A stretch of 64,000 bases of DNA from Falsiroseomonas selenitidurans (lineage in GTDB: Bacteria > Pseudomonadota > Alphaproteobacteria > Acetobacterales > Acetobacteraceae): the NCBI RefSeq assembly GCF_012103215.1, contig NZ_JAAVNE010000012.1, positions 1 through 64,000 of the forward strand, given 5' to 3'. The notes below the pieces were generated by a model that saw only the letters and a list, made by a program, of their open reading frames with translations, was not told where the DNA came from and made no database searches. Below are positions 8,879 through 16,962 of the stretch, piece by piece. Made by a program: the position numbers and the translations under genes. Position 1 is the first letter of the stretch, and each line of letters starts with the position of its first letter.

Positions 8879-10008
8879 TGCTGGCGCTGAAGGACCTGCG
8901 GCGCCGGCCCGGCCGCTTCCTTGCCACCGCCTTCGGCGCGGCGACGCTGATCGGCACGCTGCTGATGCAGGGCGCGATCTATCGCGGCATCGTCGACAAC
9001 ACCCTGTCGCTGATCCGCGTCATCGGCGCCGATATCTGGGTGCTGCAGACCGATGTCCGCAACGGCGTCGGCGAGGTCTCCTCGGTCTGGAGCGAAGCCC
9101 GGCGCGCGGTGGAACGCATCCGCGGCGTCGCCGCCGTCGGCGAGGTGATCTTCCACTATGCGAGCGTGGATGAGGGCGAGCGGCGCCAGCGCGTGCGCCT
9201 GGTCGGCTATGAGCTCGGCCGGCCGGGCGGCCCTTCCGAGATCATCGCCGGGCGCGGCATCACCGCGCCGCTGCGCGAGGTGGTGCTGGACCGGCGCGCC
9301 GGGATCCCGGTCGGCGCCGAGGTGACGATCCTCGGCGCGCCCTACACCGTGGTCGGCCATGGCGCGCATGCGCTGGGGCCGAGCGGGGAGCCGGTGGCCT
9401 TCGTCACCATCGAGGATGCGCGGCGGCTGCAGAACCGCCTCTCGGACCCGATCATCCGCCGCCTGGTGGCGACCGGACAACCGCTCGGTGATTTCCGCAA
9501 GGCGACGCTGCTCGCCGTCGTGCTGGAACCCGATGCCGCCGCCTGGCCCGTGACCGCGGCCATAGAGCGCTGGGGCGGGCTTTCCGCCACCACGCGCCAG
9601 GAACAGGAGGAGGTCTACGCGCTGGCCACGATTGAGGAGATCAGCGCGACCATGGCGCTGTTCGCCCTGGTGCTGGTCGTGGTGACGGTGGCGATCCTCA
9701 GCCTGACCATCCATGGGATGACCATGGAGAAGATGCGCTCCATCGCCACCCTGAAGCTGATCGGCATCCCGGGCCATGTCATCGTCGGGCTGGTGATGCA
9801 GCAATCCATGATGATCGGCCTGATCGGCTACGTGGTCGGCGCATCGGGCGCCCTGGCGCTGCGCGGCTACTTCCCCGTCCACCTGGTGTTCCTGTGGCAG
9901 GATGCGGCCATCGTGGCGCTCATCACGCTGGTGATCAGCCTGGTCGCCAGCATCTCCTCCGTCCGGTTCGCGCTCGGCATCCAGCCGGCGCAAGCGCTGT
10001 CCGGTTGA
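8878..10008 (+). CDS. FtsX/DevC-type ABC exporter permease
   Basis: A 376-residue permease with the MacB/FtsX layout. There is one N-terminal membrane helix (about residues 15-35), a large periplasmic domain (residues 40-250), then three C-terminal helices (about 257-285 ALFALVLVVVTVAILSLTIHG, 305-335, and 345-370). After the second helix comes the conserved EKMRSIATLKLIGIPGHVI coupling segment typical of DevC. Its ATG overlaps the adaptor stop (TGATG). It would form the transmembrane dimer of the exporter and pair with the ATPase encoded 18 bp downstream. Confidence 0.88.
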   Translation: MLALKDLRRRPGRFLATAFGAATLIGTLLMQGAIYRGIVDNTLSLIRVIGADIWVLQTDVRNGVGEVSSVWSEARRAVERIRGVAAVGEVIFHYASVDEGERRQRVRLVGYELGRPGGPSEIIAGRGITAPLREVVLDRRAGIPVGAEVTILGAPYTVVGHGAHALGPSGEPVAFVTIEDARRLQNRLSDPIIRRLVATGQPLGDFRKATLLAVVLEPDAAAWPVTAAIERWGGLSATTRQEQEEVYALATIEEISATMALFALVLVVVTVAILSLTIHGMTMEKMRSIATLKLIGIPGHVIVGLVMQQSMMIGLIGYVVGASGALALRGYFPVHLVFLWQDAAIVALITLVISLVASISSVRFALGIQPAQALSG

Positions 10009-10026
10009 AGCGTCGGTGCCCGGAGC

Positions 10027-10821
10027 ATGACAACGCCACCGCCGCTGATCCGCCTGTCCGGCGTGACGAAGCACTATGGCAGCGGCGCCTCGCGCGTTGA
10101 GGCGCTGCGCGGCGTCGACCTCGAGATTCCCGGCGGCCAGGTCGCGACGCTGGTGGGCAAGAGCGGCTCGGGCAAGAGCACGCTGCTCAACGTCATCGGC
10201 TGCATCGTGGAGCCGAGCGGCGGCCGGATCGAGCTGGGCGGGGAGGTGGTGGCGGATGGCGGCTGGACGCTCCGCGACTACACCGCGCTCCGCCTGAGGC
10301 GCATCGGCTTCATCTTCCAGTTCCACAACCTCGTGCCCTTCCTGACCTGCCTCGAGAACATCCAGCTCGTCCTCCGCCACGCCGGCGTCGATCGCCGCGC
10401 GGGGCGGGAGCGGGCGATGGAGCTGCTGGAATATTTCGACGTCGGCCACCGGCGCGACCGCTACCCCTCCGAAGTGAGCGGCGGCGAGGCGCAGCGCGTG
10501 GCCATCGCGCGCGCGCTGGCGAACCGGCCGAGCATCATCCTGGCGGACGAGCCGACAGCCTCGCTCGACGCCACGCGGGCGAACAAGGCGGTGGACCTGC
10601 TGCGCAAGGTGGCGGCGGAGCAGCACGCGGCCGTCATCATCGTCACCCACGACCAGCAGGTGATGAACCGCGCGGACCACACCTTCATGATCGACGAGGG
10701 CCGCATCCACGGAGGCTCCTCCGAGGATCTCTACTATGCCGGCTTCCGCAGCCAGCGCCGTACCGGGCGTGCCGGCCGGGGCGTCGCGCCCGGCAACGAC
10801 CAGCCGGCAGGCGGCGCATAG
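10027..10821 (+). CDS. ABC exporter ATPase (MacB/LolD/DevA type)
   Basis: A 264-residue ATP-binding subunit. Walker A is GKSGSGKSTL, the Q-loop lies in GFIFQFHNLVPFLT, the ABC signature is VSGGEAQRVAIARAL, Walker B is IILADEPTASLD and the H-loop is IIVTHDQQ. The FQFHNLVPFLTCLEN stretch is typical of DevA/LolD/MacB ATPases that drive FtsX-type permeases. It lies directly after the permease gene in the same operon. The last 25 residues after the H-loop domain are basic and glycine-rich and of unknown meaning. Confidence 0.9.
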   Translation: MTTPPPLIRLSGVTKHYGSGASRVEALRGVDLEIPGGQVATLVGKSGSGKSTLLNVIGCIVEPSGGRIELGGEVVADGGWTLRDYTALRLRRIGFIFQFHNLVPFLTCLENIQLVLRHAGVDRRAGRERAMELLEYFDVGHRRDRYPSEVSGGEAQRVAIARALANRPSIILADEPTASLDATRANKAVDLLRKVAAEQHAAVIIVTHDQQVMNRADHTFMIDEGRIHGGSSEDLYYAGFRSQRRTGRAGRGVAPGNDQPAGGA

Positions 10822-10876
10822 CGGCACGCAGGCAGGATGCCACGCGGCACGGACGCGCAGGGAGGTACCGAAGGGC

Positions 10877-11620
10877 ATGCACAGTTTCGCGACGGTGGCC
10901 GTCGGCGACATCGACGCCGACCTCGAAGCCGAGATGTTCGGCCTGTTCGCCGCCTACTACGACTGCGTGGACCGCGACCGCTTCGGCGGCGACCTGCGGG
11001 AGAAGCACTTCGTGCTGCTGATGCGCGGCGGCCAGGGGCAGGTCCTCGGCTTCACCACCCTGCGGATCGACCGGCAGGTCTTCGGCGGGCAGCCGGTGCG
11101 CGCCGCCTTCTCGGGCGACACGATCATCCACCACACGCTGTGGGGGCGCACCGACCTGCACGCCGCCTGGCTGCGGCTGATGGGCCGCGTGAAGGCGGAG
11201 CAGCCGGCGGTGCCGCTCTACTGGTTCCTGGTCGTGATGAGCCACCGGACCTACCGCCATCTGCAAGTCTACGCCTATGACTACTTCCCCCGCCATGATC
11301 CCGACCCGGCCACCGAGCCGCAGCTCCGCCGCATTGCCCATGGCCTTGCCGCGGATCGCTTCGGCGCTGCCTTCGACGCGGATGGGGGGGTGATCCGCTT
11401 CCCGCAATCGCTCGGCCAGTTGAAGCGCGACTGGACCGAGGTGCCGGAGCGACTGGCCGACCGCCCCGAAATCCGCTTCTTCCTGGAGCGCAACCCCGAC
11501 TATCGCGAGGGGGTGGAGATGGTCTGCCTCGCCGAGCTTTCGGTGGCCAATCTCAAGCCCTTCGTGCGCCAGTTCTTCGAGGAGGGCCTGACGGCCGCCG
11601 ACCCGCAGCCGGTGACCTGA
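10877..11620 (+). CDS. GNAT-like protein of unknown specificity
   Basis: A 247-residue soluble protein. Residues 15-110 have a GNAT-like look: an EMFGLFAAYYDCVDRDRF helix, then strands around HFVLLMRGGQGQVLGFTTL, and a SGDTIIHHTLWG segment. Tyr and Trp residues are frequent in the middle. No signal peptide is seen. The ATG at 10877 was chosen because GGAGG lies upstream at 10861-10865. It follows the exporter ATPase in the same direction and converges with the beta-helix acyltransferase, so it likely belongs to the same pathway. I do not recognise a characterised homologue; acyl transfer is an inference from fold impressions. Confidence 0.55.
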   Translation: MHSFATVAVGDIDADLEAEMFGLFAAYYDCVDRDRFGGDLREKHFVLLMRGGQGQVLGFTTLRIDRQVFGGQPVRAAFSGDTIIHHTLWGRTDLHAAWLRLMGRVKAEQPAVPLYWFLVVMSHRTYRHLQVYAYDYFPRHDPDPATEPQLRRIAHGLAADRFGAAFDADGGVIRFPQSLGQLKRDWTEVPERLADRPEIRFFLERNPDYREGVEMVCLAELSVANLKPFVRQFFEEGLTAADPQPVT

Positions 11621-11645
11621 CCCGTCGCGCGCGGGGCGAACCGCC

Positions 11646-12344
11646 TCACGGGACGGTCGTGTCGGTCGGCCGGCTGGTGCCCCGCGCATCGACCCTAGCC
11701 ATGGCCTCGATGCTGGCGCCTGCGGCGACCCGCGCGTTCAGCGGCAGCAGCGCGGCGTAGCCGATGACGGCGCCATCGCCGATGCGGGCCCCCGGTCCGA
11801 TCATGCTGCCGGCGCCGACGAAGACGTCGTGGCCGATCCTGACCCTGCGGATATAGGCGAGGCAGCGTCCGCCCCTGATGGTCGCGAGATGGGCGGAGAG
11901 GATGACGCGGTGGCCGAGAGCCACGCGGTCGCCGATGTCGAGCAGGCTGCGGTCCAGCACCTCGACGCGCGGTGTCCAGGTGACGCCGCGCCCGATGCGG
12001 CTGCCCCAGCACCGCAGCCATGCGCTGTAGAGCCCCGGCACGGCGCGCAGTGCGACCTCCAGCGCAGGCAGCGCGACGTAGGTCCACTGGAGCTGCATCG
12101 CGGTCCACCACGGCAGGTGACGCGGCGCGCCAAGGTCCACCACGCCTTCCCGGATTGGCGCCAGGCGGTCGATGATGCGGTGCGTGGCGACAGGCAGCCC
12201 GTAGGTCACGAACAGCAAGGCGAAGGTCCAGCCGCCGGCTTGCAGCGTGGTGTCCGAATGCCAGACGAGTTGCAACGCGCAGGCCGCCATGAGTAGGAGA
12301 TGCAGCGCCGGGAAGCACGACGCCAGACGACCCGCGACCGACAT
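11646..12344 (-). CDS. membrane-anchored left-handed beta-helix acyltransferase
   Basis: A 232-residue protein. Two N-terminal hydrophobic segments (about residues 10-30 and 38-55) precede an amphipathic middle, then residues 100-215 hold hexapeptide repeats of the LbH type (IGRGVTWTP, IGDRVALGHRV, IGHDVFVGAGSMIGPGARIG, DGAVIGYAALLPL). Such enzymes O- or N-acetylate sugars and antibiotics using acetyl-CoA, with a His in one turn; H in ALGHRV or IGHDVF may serve. It converges on the GNAT-like gene with a 25-bp gap. Position at the edge of the GH3/P450/DevBCA cluster suggests a tailoring step at the membrane. Confidence 0.75.
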   Translation of the reverse strand: MSVAGRLASCFPALHLLLMAACALQLVWHSDTTLQAGGWTFALLFVTYGLPVATHRIIDRLAPIREGVVDLGAPRHLPWWTAMQLQWTYVALPALEVALRAVPGLYSAWLRCWGSRIGRGVTWTPRVEVLDRSLLDIGDRVALGHRVILSAHLATIRGGRCLAYIRRVRIGHDVFVGAGSMIGPGARIGDGAVIGYAALLPLNARVAAGASIEAMARVDARGTSRPTDTTVP

Positions 12345-12533
12345 GCCGCCCCCCCTGCCTGGCTGCTGCGTCCGATGCCGACGCTATCGGCGGCGACGTG
12401 GCCGGGCAACCCGCGCGCACCATTTCGGCGCGCCCGAAACGGCGCGACCCCTGCGCGCTGTGTGGCGTGCAGGGGTTATGGGGAGGTGATGGTTGTGTGT
12501 GGACTTGCTCCACTTTTATGGAGAGGCATTGGG

Positions 12534-13394
12534 TCAGGTAGCGGCCATTCTCTCGAACTGCGCTGGGCTTGTGAAGTCGAGCGCGGAGTGGCGGCGGACT
12601 GGATTGTAGAAGCCGTCAATGTATCGGCCGATGGCGGCTGCGGCGTCGGCACGCGTGTCGAAGGCGGTGCGCCAGACGAGCTCGGACTTCAGCGTCTTGA
12701 AGAACGTCTCGACCATGGCATTGTCGAAGCAGTTTCCCCGCCCGGACAGGGAGATCAGGATGCCGTTGGCCTTCAGTTCGGCCTGGTAGTCCACGGAACA
12801 ATATTGACTTCCGCGGTCCGAGTAATGAACCAGGCCTGCCGCTGGGCGGCGCATGACGACCGCTTTCCGCAGTGCGGCCAAGGCCAGGTCACGGTGCAGC
12901 CTATCGCCGGTCGACCAGCCAACGACGCGGCGGGCGAACAGGTCGATGACGACGGCGAGGTACAGCCAGCCCTCCTTCGTCCAGATGTAGGAGATGTCGG
13001 CGCCCCATTTTTCGTCCGGGCCCGCCGCTGTGAAATCCTGATCCAGCAGGTTCGGCGCCACCGGCCAGGCATGGTGACTATCCGTGGTCCGCTTGAACCG
13101 CCGCTTCTGCCGAGCCCGCAACCCATTCTCTCGCATCAGGCGTCCCGTCCGGCGGCGGCCGACGGACAGGCCATCGTCGCGCAGTTCGCGCGTCATGCGC
13201 GGGCTGCCGTAGGTGCCGTTCGACAACGCGAAGGCCGACCGCACGTGCGCCAGCAGCACCATGTCCTCGTGCTGACGGCGGCAGGCTGGGCGGCCCTTCC
13301 AGGCGAAGTAGCCGCTTTGGCTGACGCCAAGGACGCGGCACAGGCGGTGCACGGGGAACTCCTTCTTCGCCTCGTCGACGAGCTTGAAGCTCAC
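12534..13394 (-). CDS. IS3-family transposase OrfB
   Basis: A 286-residue DDE integrase-type transposase from the GTG at 13394, which overlaps the OrfA stop (GTGA). An N-terminal HTH_21-like part (CRVLGVSQSGYFAWKGR and TYGSPRMTRELRDDG) precedes the catalytic core. The core has the first Asp in WGADISYIWTKEGWLYLAVV, the second in VHYSDRGSQYCS and the Glu in NAMVETFFKTLKSE. The C-terminus ends YNPVRRHSALDFTSPAQFE. The catalytic residues look intact, but OrfA is truncated, so self-mobility is doubtful. Confidence 0.88.
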   Translation of the reverse strand: MSFKLVDEAKKEFPVHRLCRVLGVSQSGYFAWKGRPACRRQHEDMVLLAHVRSAFALSNGTYGSPRMTRELRDDGLSVGRRRTGRLMRENGLRARQKRRFKRTTDSHHAWPVAPNLLDQDFTAAGPDEKWGADISYIWTKEGWLYLAVVIDLFARRVVGWSTGDRLHRDLALAALRKAVVMRRPAAGLVHYSDRGSQYCSVDYQAELKANGILISLSGRGNCFDNAMVETFFKTLKSELVWRTAFDTRADAAAAIGRYIDGFYNPVRRHSALDFTSPAQFERMAAT

Positions 13395-13505
13395 CGACTT
13401 CCCTCCCGGGCGAAAAAAGCGGTGGCCCGCTTCAGGATGTCCCGCTCCTGGCGGAGGATCTCGTTCTCCCGTCGCAGCCGCTTCACCACCGAGCGCATCC
13501 ACCAC
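13391..13505 (-). pseudogene. IS3-family OrfA, C-terminal remnant
   Basis: The frame ending at the TGA 13391-13393 encodes KRLRRENEILRQERDILKRA, the leucine-zipper end of IS3 OrfA proteins. The helix-turn-helix N-terminus is absent because the element is cut off near 13500. The ATG at about 13498 is internal to the normal gene. Confidence 0.75.
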
Positions 13506-13549
13506 GTGCTCTACGTCGCGATGCGAGAACAGGCAGGGCGCGAGGCCAG

Positions 13550-13740
13550 ACCTGCGCGCCGGTGGTGATGCAGGCGACGTTCATCGCCGTGGCGGCGGTG
13601 CCTCGCGGCGGCGTAGGAAAGGTGATCTCCACAGGCGCGGGCGCCAGCCAGGAGACGTCGCGCAGCTGGCCTGGCCGGCGCTTGCGGTAGATGTGCAGCA
13701 CGTCGCGGGCAGGGATGCGCTTCCGCGCCATCCCAGCCAC
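13550..13740 (-). pseudogene. phage portal protein (lambda gpB-like) fragment
   Basis: Minus-strand residues RIPARDVLHIYRKRRPGQLR followed by DVSWLAPAPV match the hallmark segment of lambda-type portal proteins (pattern IPAxxVLHxYRxxRPGQxRGVSWLAP). Only about 30 residues are convincing; after that the frame drifts. No other phage gene is present nearby. It is most likely a prophage leftover cut by the IS3 element on one side and by the Bug pseudogene on the other. Confidence 0.55.
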
Positions 13741-13838
13741 CCCTTCGCTGCCACCGGACTACATTACCGGCGGACCGCTTCTACGGGGGCAGGTCACAGG
13801 GGGAATCGGGAATGGCGGGACGGAGGCGGGCACAGCCC

Positions 13839-14754
13839 TCAGGACAACAGGGCGCGCTGCCTGTCGAGGACTATCGTCACGCAGGGGCCACCCGCCCCAA
13901 CAATCCGCCCGCGGCGCTCGCCGCCGAGGGGCGCACACCCGCATAGGGCACGCATCGCCTCCGACAGGCGCGCGACGATCGCCGTGTCCGTCCCCGCCGG
14001 CGCGCAGACCGCACCCCAGGAGGTCGCGACGAGATCGGGGACGCCAGCCTCGGCCATCGTCGGCACATCCGGCAGGTCGCGCCAGCGTCCGGCGGAGGTG
14101 ACGGCGATTGCCCGCAGCACGCCACTCCGGATGCTGGGCAGCGCCGTCGGCACGTTGTCGACGACGAAGCCAAGATCACCCCGCAGCAGCGAGGTCAGCG
14201 CTTCCGACCCGCCGCGGAAGGGAACATGCACCCCCTGGATGCCGGCGCGCCGGCAGAACAGCTCGCCGGACAGATGCACGGTCGTCCCGACACCCGAACT
14301 CCCGAAGGAAACGCCGCCGCGCTGCTGTCGCGCCCAGTCGACGAGTTCCGCTACCGTGCCGGCCGGCACATGCGCGGCCGGCACGACGAGGACCAGGGGC
14401 GCCTCCCAGGCCAGCGAGGCGGGCAGCAGGTCGCGCTCCGGATCATAGGGAAGCCGCGTGAACAGGTAGGGGTGGATCGACAGGCTGTTCATCGCGACGG
14501 CACCCAGGGTGTAGCCATCCGGCGCCGCCTACGCGACTGCTGTGACGCCGATCGTGCCGCTGCCGCCCGGCCGGTTCTCCACGACAACAGGCTGACCGCG
14601 CCTCGCCGTCAGCAGGTCGGCGATCAGCCGGGCCGCGCTATCCACCGCGCCGCCGGGCGGGAAGCCCACGACCATGCGCAGGGACCTCGCGGGCCAGGCC
14701 TGGCCCGGCGGCGGCCAGCAATGGTGCAGCCAGCAGCGTGCGGCGGCGCATCAT
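13839..14754 (-). pseudogene. Bug/TctC-family solute receptor, frameshifted and with internal stop
   Basis: The minus strand from the ATG at 14754 encodes a signal peptide start (MMRRRTLLAAPLLAAAGPGLA). The frame then shifts by one base near 14700, after which LRMVVGFPPGGAVD continues the Bug fold. An in-frame TAG near 14530 interrupts the block before AAPDGYTLG. The rest (ASLAWEAPLVLVV, VPFRGGSEALTSLLRGD, DVPTMAEAGVPDL) is recognisable Bug sequence, but the last 40 residues have drifted. Two independent lesions make it a pseudogene. It sits 8 bp downstream of an intact paralogue, suggesting a tandem duplicate that decayed. Confidence 0.8.
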
Positions 14755-14762
14755 GTCGCCGC

Positions 14763-15740
14763 TCACTGCCACGGCGTCCGCTGCCAGATCCCCTGGAAGC
14801 GCGCGAGTTGCGCCGGCATCTTCGCCTCCCACTCGGCACCGCGCAGGAAGGACATCGCGAGTTCCAGCTGGCGCACCTTCTCAGCCCATTCCGGCGTGGC
14901 GATGACCTTTGCAATCGCATCCTCCAGCCGCGTCGCGATCTCGTCCGGGATGCCACGCGGCGCGCCGAGCCCGCGCTCGCTGGTCATCTGCACATCGTAG
15001 CCCTCCTCGCGGAAGGTCGGCACGTCCGGCATCAGCTCCCAGCGCCGCTCCCCCATGCTGGCGATGGCGCGGAGCATCGGGTTCTCCTGCCCCAGCATCC
15101 CGATCTCGCCGAGGTTGAGGCCCGCAATGTCGATCTGCTTGCCGAGCACGGCATTCCGCACGGGTCCCGCGCCGGCGAAGGGAGCGTGGATGAACTCGGT
15201 TCCCGAAGCCGCCTCGAACAGCGTCAGGCCGAGATGGTCGTCGGTGCCGATGCCCGAGGAGCCGACGCTGATCGTACCGGGCCGGCGCTTCGCCGCCTCG
15301 ACCACGTCCTTCAGCGTGCGGAAGGGTGAATCGCGGTGCACGACGAAGGCGCTGGGATCGTCGACCAGGCGCGCGATCAGGCGGATCTGCGCACGATCGT
15401 AGCGGACCCGGCGCTGGATGCCGAGCGAGACGTAGCCCGGCGTGTTGATGGTGCCGAGCGTGTAGCCATCCGGGCGCGCGCCCTGCAGCGCGGCATAGGC
15501 GGTCTCGCCGCCGGCGCCGGGCCGGTTCGCAACGACGAAGTTGGCGCCGGGCAACTCGGCCGGCAGGAACTGCGCCAGGGCCCGCACCATGACATCCGTC
15601 CCGCCGCCCGGCGCGAAGCCGACAACGACCTCGATGGGCCGGCCGGCCGGCCAGTTGGGCTGCGCCAGCGCGGGCGCTGCCAGTGATGCGACGCCGGCGG
15701 CAAGGATGCCGCGGCGGGTGAGGGTGGTGTGTGTGTTCAT
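14763..15740 (-). CDS. Bug/TctC-family periplasmic solute-binding receptor
   Basis: A 325-residue exported receptor. Residues 1-27 are a signal peptide (TRRGILAAGVASLAAPALA), followed by the family block WPAGRPIEVVVGFAPGGGTD, then GARPDGYTLGTINTPG, GSSGIGTDDHLGL and LMPDVPTFREEGYDV. Bug receptors bind small carboxylates, amides or aromatic acids and often work without a dedicated transporter; no TctA/TctB genes lie nearby. The gene follows the D-2-hydroxyacid dehydrogenase (50-bp gap) in the same direction, so both may serve one carboxylate. The ligand is not readable from sequence. Confidence 0.88.
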   Translation of the reverse strand: MNTHTTLTRRGILAAGVASLAAPALAQPNWPAGRPIEVVVGFAPGGGTDVMVRALAQFLPAELPGANFVVANRPGAGGETAYAALQGARPDGYTLGTINTPGYVSLGIQRRVRYDRAQIRLIARLVDDPSAFVVHRDSPFRTLKDVVEAAKRRPGTISVGSSGIGTDDHLGLTLFEAASGTEFIHAPFAGAGPVRNAVLGKQIDIAGLNLGEIGMLGQENPMLRAIASMGERRWELMPDVPTFREEGYDVQMTSERGLGAPRGIPDEIATRLEDAIAKVIATPEWAEKVRQLELAMSFLRGAEWEAKMPAQLARFQGIWQRTPWQ

Positions 15741-15790
15741 TGTTTCCTCTCCATGTGGAACAGTACGGACCGGCAGCCGCCGGCAGCGCG

Positions 15791-16798
15791 TCAGGCCGCC
15801 TCGCGGAGGCCGCCCGGGATCACCACGGCGCCCGGCAGGGCCGGCAGCCGCCCTGCCAGCACCGCGACGATGCTCTCGGCTGCGCCCGTGGACATGCCGA
15901 CGGCGCCGAGCGGTGTGTTGGCCGCAAGATGCGGCGTCGACAGGATTCGCGGGTGGCCGCGGAGCGGGCTGGCGTTCTCCAGTGGCTCATTTGCGAAGAC
16001 GTCGATACCAGCCCAGGCGATGTGGCCGGAGTCCAGCGCAGCCAGCAGCGCCGCCTCGTCCACGATGCCGCCGCGGGCGGTGTGCACCAGGATGGCGCCG
16101 CGCGGCAGCGCCGCGAGCTCCCCTCCGCCGATCATCCCACGCGTCCCGGGCTCCAACGGACAATGGAGCGACAACACCTCCGACCGCGCGAGCAGCGCCG
16201 GCAGGTCGGCGATGCGCTCCCCGGGGCCCGGCAGCGGCCCGGCGGGCAGCAGCGGGTCATAGGCGGCGATCCGCATGCCGAAGGCATCCGCGAAGCGCGC
16301 AACCTTCGACCCGATGGCGCCATAGCCCACGAGGCCGAGCGACACGCCCTCCACGTCACGGGTCATGCGGGAGGTCTTCTCCCACAGCCCCTGGCGCATG
16401 CCGGCAGCGACCGAGGGCAGGTCCTTCAGCAGCGAGAGCATCAGGGCCATTGCATGCTCGGCAACCGAGCGGGAATTGGCGCCGGCGGCGCGCGTCACCG
16501 TCAGCCCGCGCGCCTCCGCGGCGGGGAGGTCGATGCCGTCGACGCCAGCGCCGTGCCGCGCAATGACGCGCAACGCGGGCGCCGCGGCATCCATGACCGC
16601 GCCGTTGATGATCCCCTGCCGGTGCAGGAGCGCGACCGGATGGTGCTTGGCGATAGCAGCCAGAAGCTCGGCCTCGGATGGGTAGCCGGAGGTGCAGGGC
16701 ACGGCATAGCCGGCCGCCTCGAGGATGCTGACCGCCTCCGGGGCGAGCTTCGCGGCAGTGACGAGGACTGCGGGCTTCGCGGCATGGGGCTGGGGCAT
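15791..16798 (-). CDS. D-isomer-specific 2-hydroxyacid dehydrogenase
   Basis: A 335-residue NAD(P)-dependent dehydrogenase of the phosphoglycerate dehydrogenase class. The Rossmann motif is LGLVGYGAIGSKVARFADAF. The catalytic set is Arg in HTARGGIVDEAAL, Glu in DVFANEPLE and His in STPHLAANT. GAGVDGIDLPAAEARG is the conserved substrate-domain block. It would reduce or oxidise a 2-keto/2-hydroxy acid. Upstream at 16937-16956 is a copy of the palindrome that also overlaps the promoter at 18001, so IclR control is likely. It lies between two Bug receptor genes, which fits uptake and oxidation of one hydroxy acid. Confidence 0.88.
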   Translation of the reverse strand: MPQPHAAKPAVLVTAAKLAPEAVSILEAAGYAVPCTSGYPSEAELLAAIAKHHPVALLHRQGIINGAVMDAAAPALRVIARHGAGVDGIDLPAAEARGLTVTRAAGANSRSVAEHAMALMLSLLKDLPSVAAGMRQGLWEKTSRMTRDVEGVSLGLVGYGAIGSKVARFADAFGMRIAAYDPLLPAGPLPGPGERIADLPALLARSEVLSLHCPLEPGTRGMIGGGELAALPRGAILVHTARGGIVDEAALLAALDSGHIAWAGIDVFANEPLENASPLRGHPRILSTPHLAANTPLGAVGMSTGAAESIVAVLAGRLPALPGAVVIPGGLREAA

Positions 16799-16936
16799 GA
16801 GGGGATTCTTTCGGAAGAGATCGGTGCGCGGTCAGACGAGGCCGTCGCAGCCCAAGCGGCGCAAGGTTGCGCCCACCAGGGCCATGACAGTTCTCCCCGC
16901 GCGATGGTCACGAACCGCGGAACAGGGGCGGATTTG

Positions 16937-16956
16937 TGAAACTTGATTTCGAAATG
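16937..16956. promoter_or_regulatory. candidate IclR operator, copy 1
   Basis: The 20-mer TGAAACTTGATTTCGAAATG contains the perfect palindrome ATTTCGAAAT. It matches the site at 18001-18020 in 18 of 20 positions. It lies just downstream of the Bug gene stop and 139 bp upstream of the dehydrogenase start, in an otherwise GC-rich gap (16799-16962). Binding by the IclR protein encoded at 19981 is inferred. Confidence 0.5.
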
Positions 16957-16962
16957 GCGAAG

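Larger units (their letters stand above)
12500..13505 (-). mobile_element. IS3-family insertion sequence, left-truncated
   Basis: An IS3-type element read on the minus strand. It has a nearly full OrfB (12534-13394) and only the last 36 or so codons of OrfA. Between them the T-rich slippery run TTTTTTC (reverse complement of 13412-13418) is placed as expected for programmed -1 frameshifting to OrfAB. Upstream of about 13505 the OrfA frame breaks off against a phage-portal-like fragment, so the element has lost its 5' end. The downstream end lies near 12500; terminal repeats were not proven. Confidence 0.7.

Noticed and set aside
8443-10911. 822-codon open frame on the minus strand
   Set aside because: Antisense to the exporter genes with His/Asp/Arg-rich low-complexity translation; the plus-strand genes show clear domains.
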